DNA from: Planctomycetota bacterium
GTDB lineage: Bacteria > Planctomycetota > Uabimicrobiia > Uabimicrobiales > Uabimicrobiaceae
Direction of reading: 5' to 3'
Assembly: GCA_029260735.1 (NCBI GenBank)
Contig: JAJDCR010000133.1
Coordinates: forward strand, 1-34,491
DNA length: 34,491 nt
In this document: piece after piece, positions 33,361 to 34,491 of the stretch
Layout: each line of letters opens with the position of its first letter
Numbering within the stretch: the stretch's first letter is position 1
The notes under the pieces: model-generated
What the model was told of the DNA's origin: nothing
Seen by the model: only the letters and a program-made list of their open reading frames with translations
Databases searched by the model: none
Position numbers and translations under genes: made by a program

Positions 33361-34491
33361 GTGCTCCGATCTAAGATGCTGAAAAGCGTTGAGCACATGT
33401 CATTTCAAAGAGACGCGGACAAGTTTTTTAAGTGCTCCGATCTAAGATGCTGAAAAGCGTTGAGCACTTGGTTGTAGTGCTCCTGTCTTCATTTCCTCCT
33501 TAGTGCTCCGATCTAAGATGCTGAAAAGCGTTGAGCACAAAAAGAATCTTATTTTCGAGAGCATTTAGATAAAGTGCTCCGATCTAAGATGCTGAAAAGC
33601 GTTGAGCACTTTCCCTAGGTGACTACCACATCTATTTAGGTCTGGTGCTCCGATCTAAGATGCTGAAAAGCGTTGAGCACAGAGAATCAGATCGTTTACT
33701 TGGCGAGGCTATAAATGTGCTCCGATCTAAGATGCTGAAAAGCGTTGAGCACATTTATGCTGTATTTATTGAGATAAACAAAATTCCGTGCTCCGATCTA
33801 AGATGCTGAAAAGCGTTGAGCACCCTTCCTTTCGGGTAAAATTTCCAATGCTCGGCAGGTGCTCCGATCTAAGATGCTGAAAAGCGTTGAGCACTGTCTA
33901 CGATAAAAAACAAGAAAGGCGAGGATTGCGTGCTCCGATCTAAGATGCTGAAAAGCGTTGAGCACTGATTTGCAATAGAGGCTGTGTTAGGATTGCCCTC
34001 GTGCTCCGATCTAAGATGCTGAAAAGCGTTGAGCACGCTTGGCTAAAGAATATGGGATTGAAATATATTCAAAGTGCTCCGATCTAAGATGCTGAAAAGC
34101 GTTGAGCACAAGGAAAACGCGACACAGTCAACAGAAGTAAAATTCAGGTGCTCCGATCTAAGATGCTGAAAAGCGTTGAGCACAAAGCAGCAAACGAGGC
34201 AGTTGAAGAGTATCAAGATGTGCTCCGATCTAAGATGCTGAAAAGCGTTGAGCACTTCAAGTTTGGCCAATCATCCGCGAGAAAAGTAAAGTGCTCCGAT
34301 CTAAGATGCTGAAAAGCGTTGAGCACTGACAAAAGAGTCCTCTCAAAAACCTCTTGTTGCGTGCTCCGATCTAAGATGCTGAAAAGCGTTGAGCACATCC
34401 GTCTCGCTATCACATATTATGCAACTCATGTGTGCTCCGATCTAAGATGCTGAAAAGCGTTGAGCACATTAAGGCCGCTCATGATAGAAGA
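33361..34491 (+). CRISPR. CRISPR array, 16 repeats visible, runs past window end
   Basis: There are sixteen 36-bp repeats, identical by eye, starting at 33361, 33432, 33503, 33574, 33645, 33717, 33788, 33859, 33930, 34001, 34074, 34148, 34220, 34291, 34361 and 34432. The repeat starts GTGCTCCGATC and ends GTTGAGCAC, with complementary 6-bp termini (GTGCTC/GAGCAC). The 15 complete spacers are 34-38 bp, mostly 35; a 24-nt partial one follows to the window edge. The absence of repeat decay shows that the distal end is not reached. Within the repeat, positions 16-29 form a 5-bp stem with a GAAA loop that would leave the 8-nt handle UUGAGCAC after Cas6 cleavage. The array follows an intact cas operon in the same direction. 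Confidence 0.98.

Noticed and set aside
33477..33483. GTGCTCC inside spacer 2, identical to the start of the repeat
   Set aside because: Only seven bases match; probably chance rather than a truncated repeat.
34043..34413. Two minus-strand open frames with a repeated LNAFQHLRSEH-like or CSTLFSILDRST-like peptide
   Set aside because: They are translations of the CRISPR repeats and spacers; the repeat unit of the peptide equals the DNA repeat.

Overview
The window is AT-rich bacterial DNA with large multidomain proteins, two Ser/Thr-kinase-type proteins (one carrying a zinc ribbon, one fused to an FGE/SUMF1-like domain), a PEP-CTERM surface protein, polyketide/lipid genes and many dispersed palindromic repeats. 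This mix suggests a Gram-negative bacterium with a complex genome, most likely of the Planctomycetota/PVC type at low GC. That is an inference from gene content; no rRNA or other phylogenetic marker is present.

Positions 1-11276 are mostly minus strand and look like a lipid/polyketide locus. An alkyl-DHAP-synthase-like FAD enzyme (9492-11276) lies 53 bp upstream of a 2601-residue FAAL-ACP-KS-DH-KR-ACP-thioester-reductase megasynthase with no acyltransferase domain (1633-9438). Beyond a decayed cdsA fragment on the other strand come a cyclic-nucleotide-binding/CPBP membrane protein and the start of a SAM methyltransferase cut by the window edge. The megasynthase can load a fatty acid, extend it once, part-reduce it and release it as an aldehyde or alcohol; alkyl-DHAP synthase consumes fatty alcohols to make ether lipids. 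The pair therefore looks like a dedicated ether-lipid pathway.

Positions 11503-16655 (minus) carry a membrane kinase with a small membrane partner, and a soluble kinase-like/FGE-like protein with a degenerate DFG motif, a strong terminator and a possible 23-residue leader peptide. Positions 17125-18024 (plus) hold a PaaI-type thioesterase and a DUF1499 protein.

Positions 18022-23340 are rich in repeats. There are two copies of a TA-flanked MITE-like element, and three copies of a longer palindromic repeat (A, B, C). Copies A and B are inverted and closely enclose one gene for a secreted cysteine-peptidase-like protein, forming a composite cassette placed 9 bp before a two-component system. 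A PEP-CTERM gene, the head of a broken secreted-protein gene, and a wrecked DUF433/DUF5615 toxin-antitoxin pair follow.

Positions 24153-34491 hold a complete CRISPR-Cas locus of the Myxococcus 'I-MYXAN' (DevTRS-like) type: WYL regulator, cas6, cas3, cas8a1, cas7, cas5, a cas4-cas1 fusion, cas2, leader, and an array of 16 repeats that runs off the window. An in-frame internal start in cas8 probably makes a 127-residue Cas11-like small subunit, and a palindrome over the operon promoter is a candidate operator.
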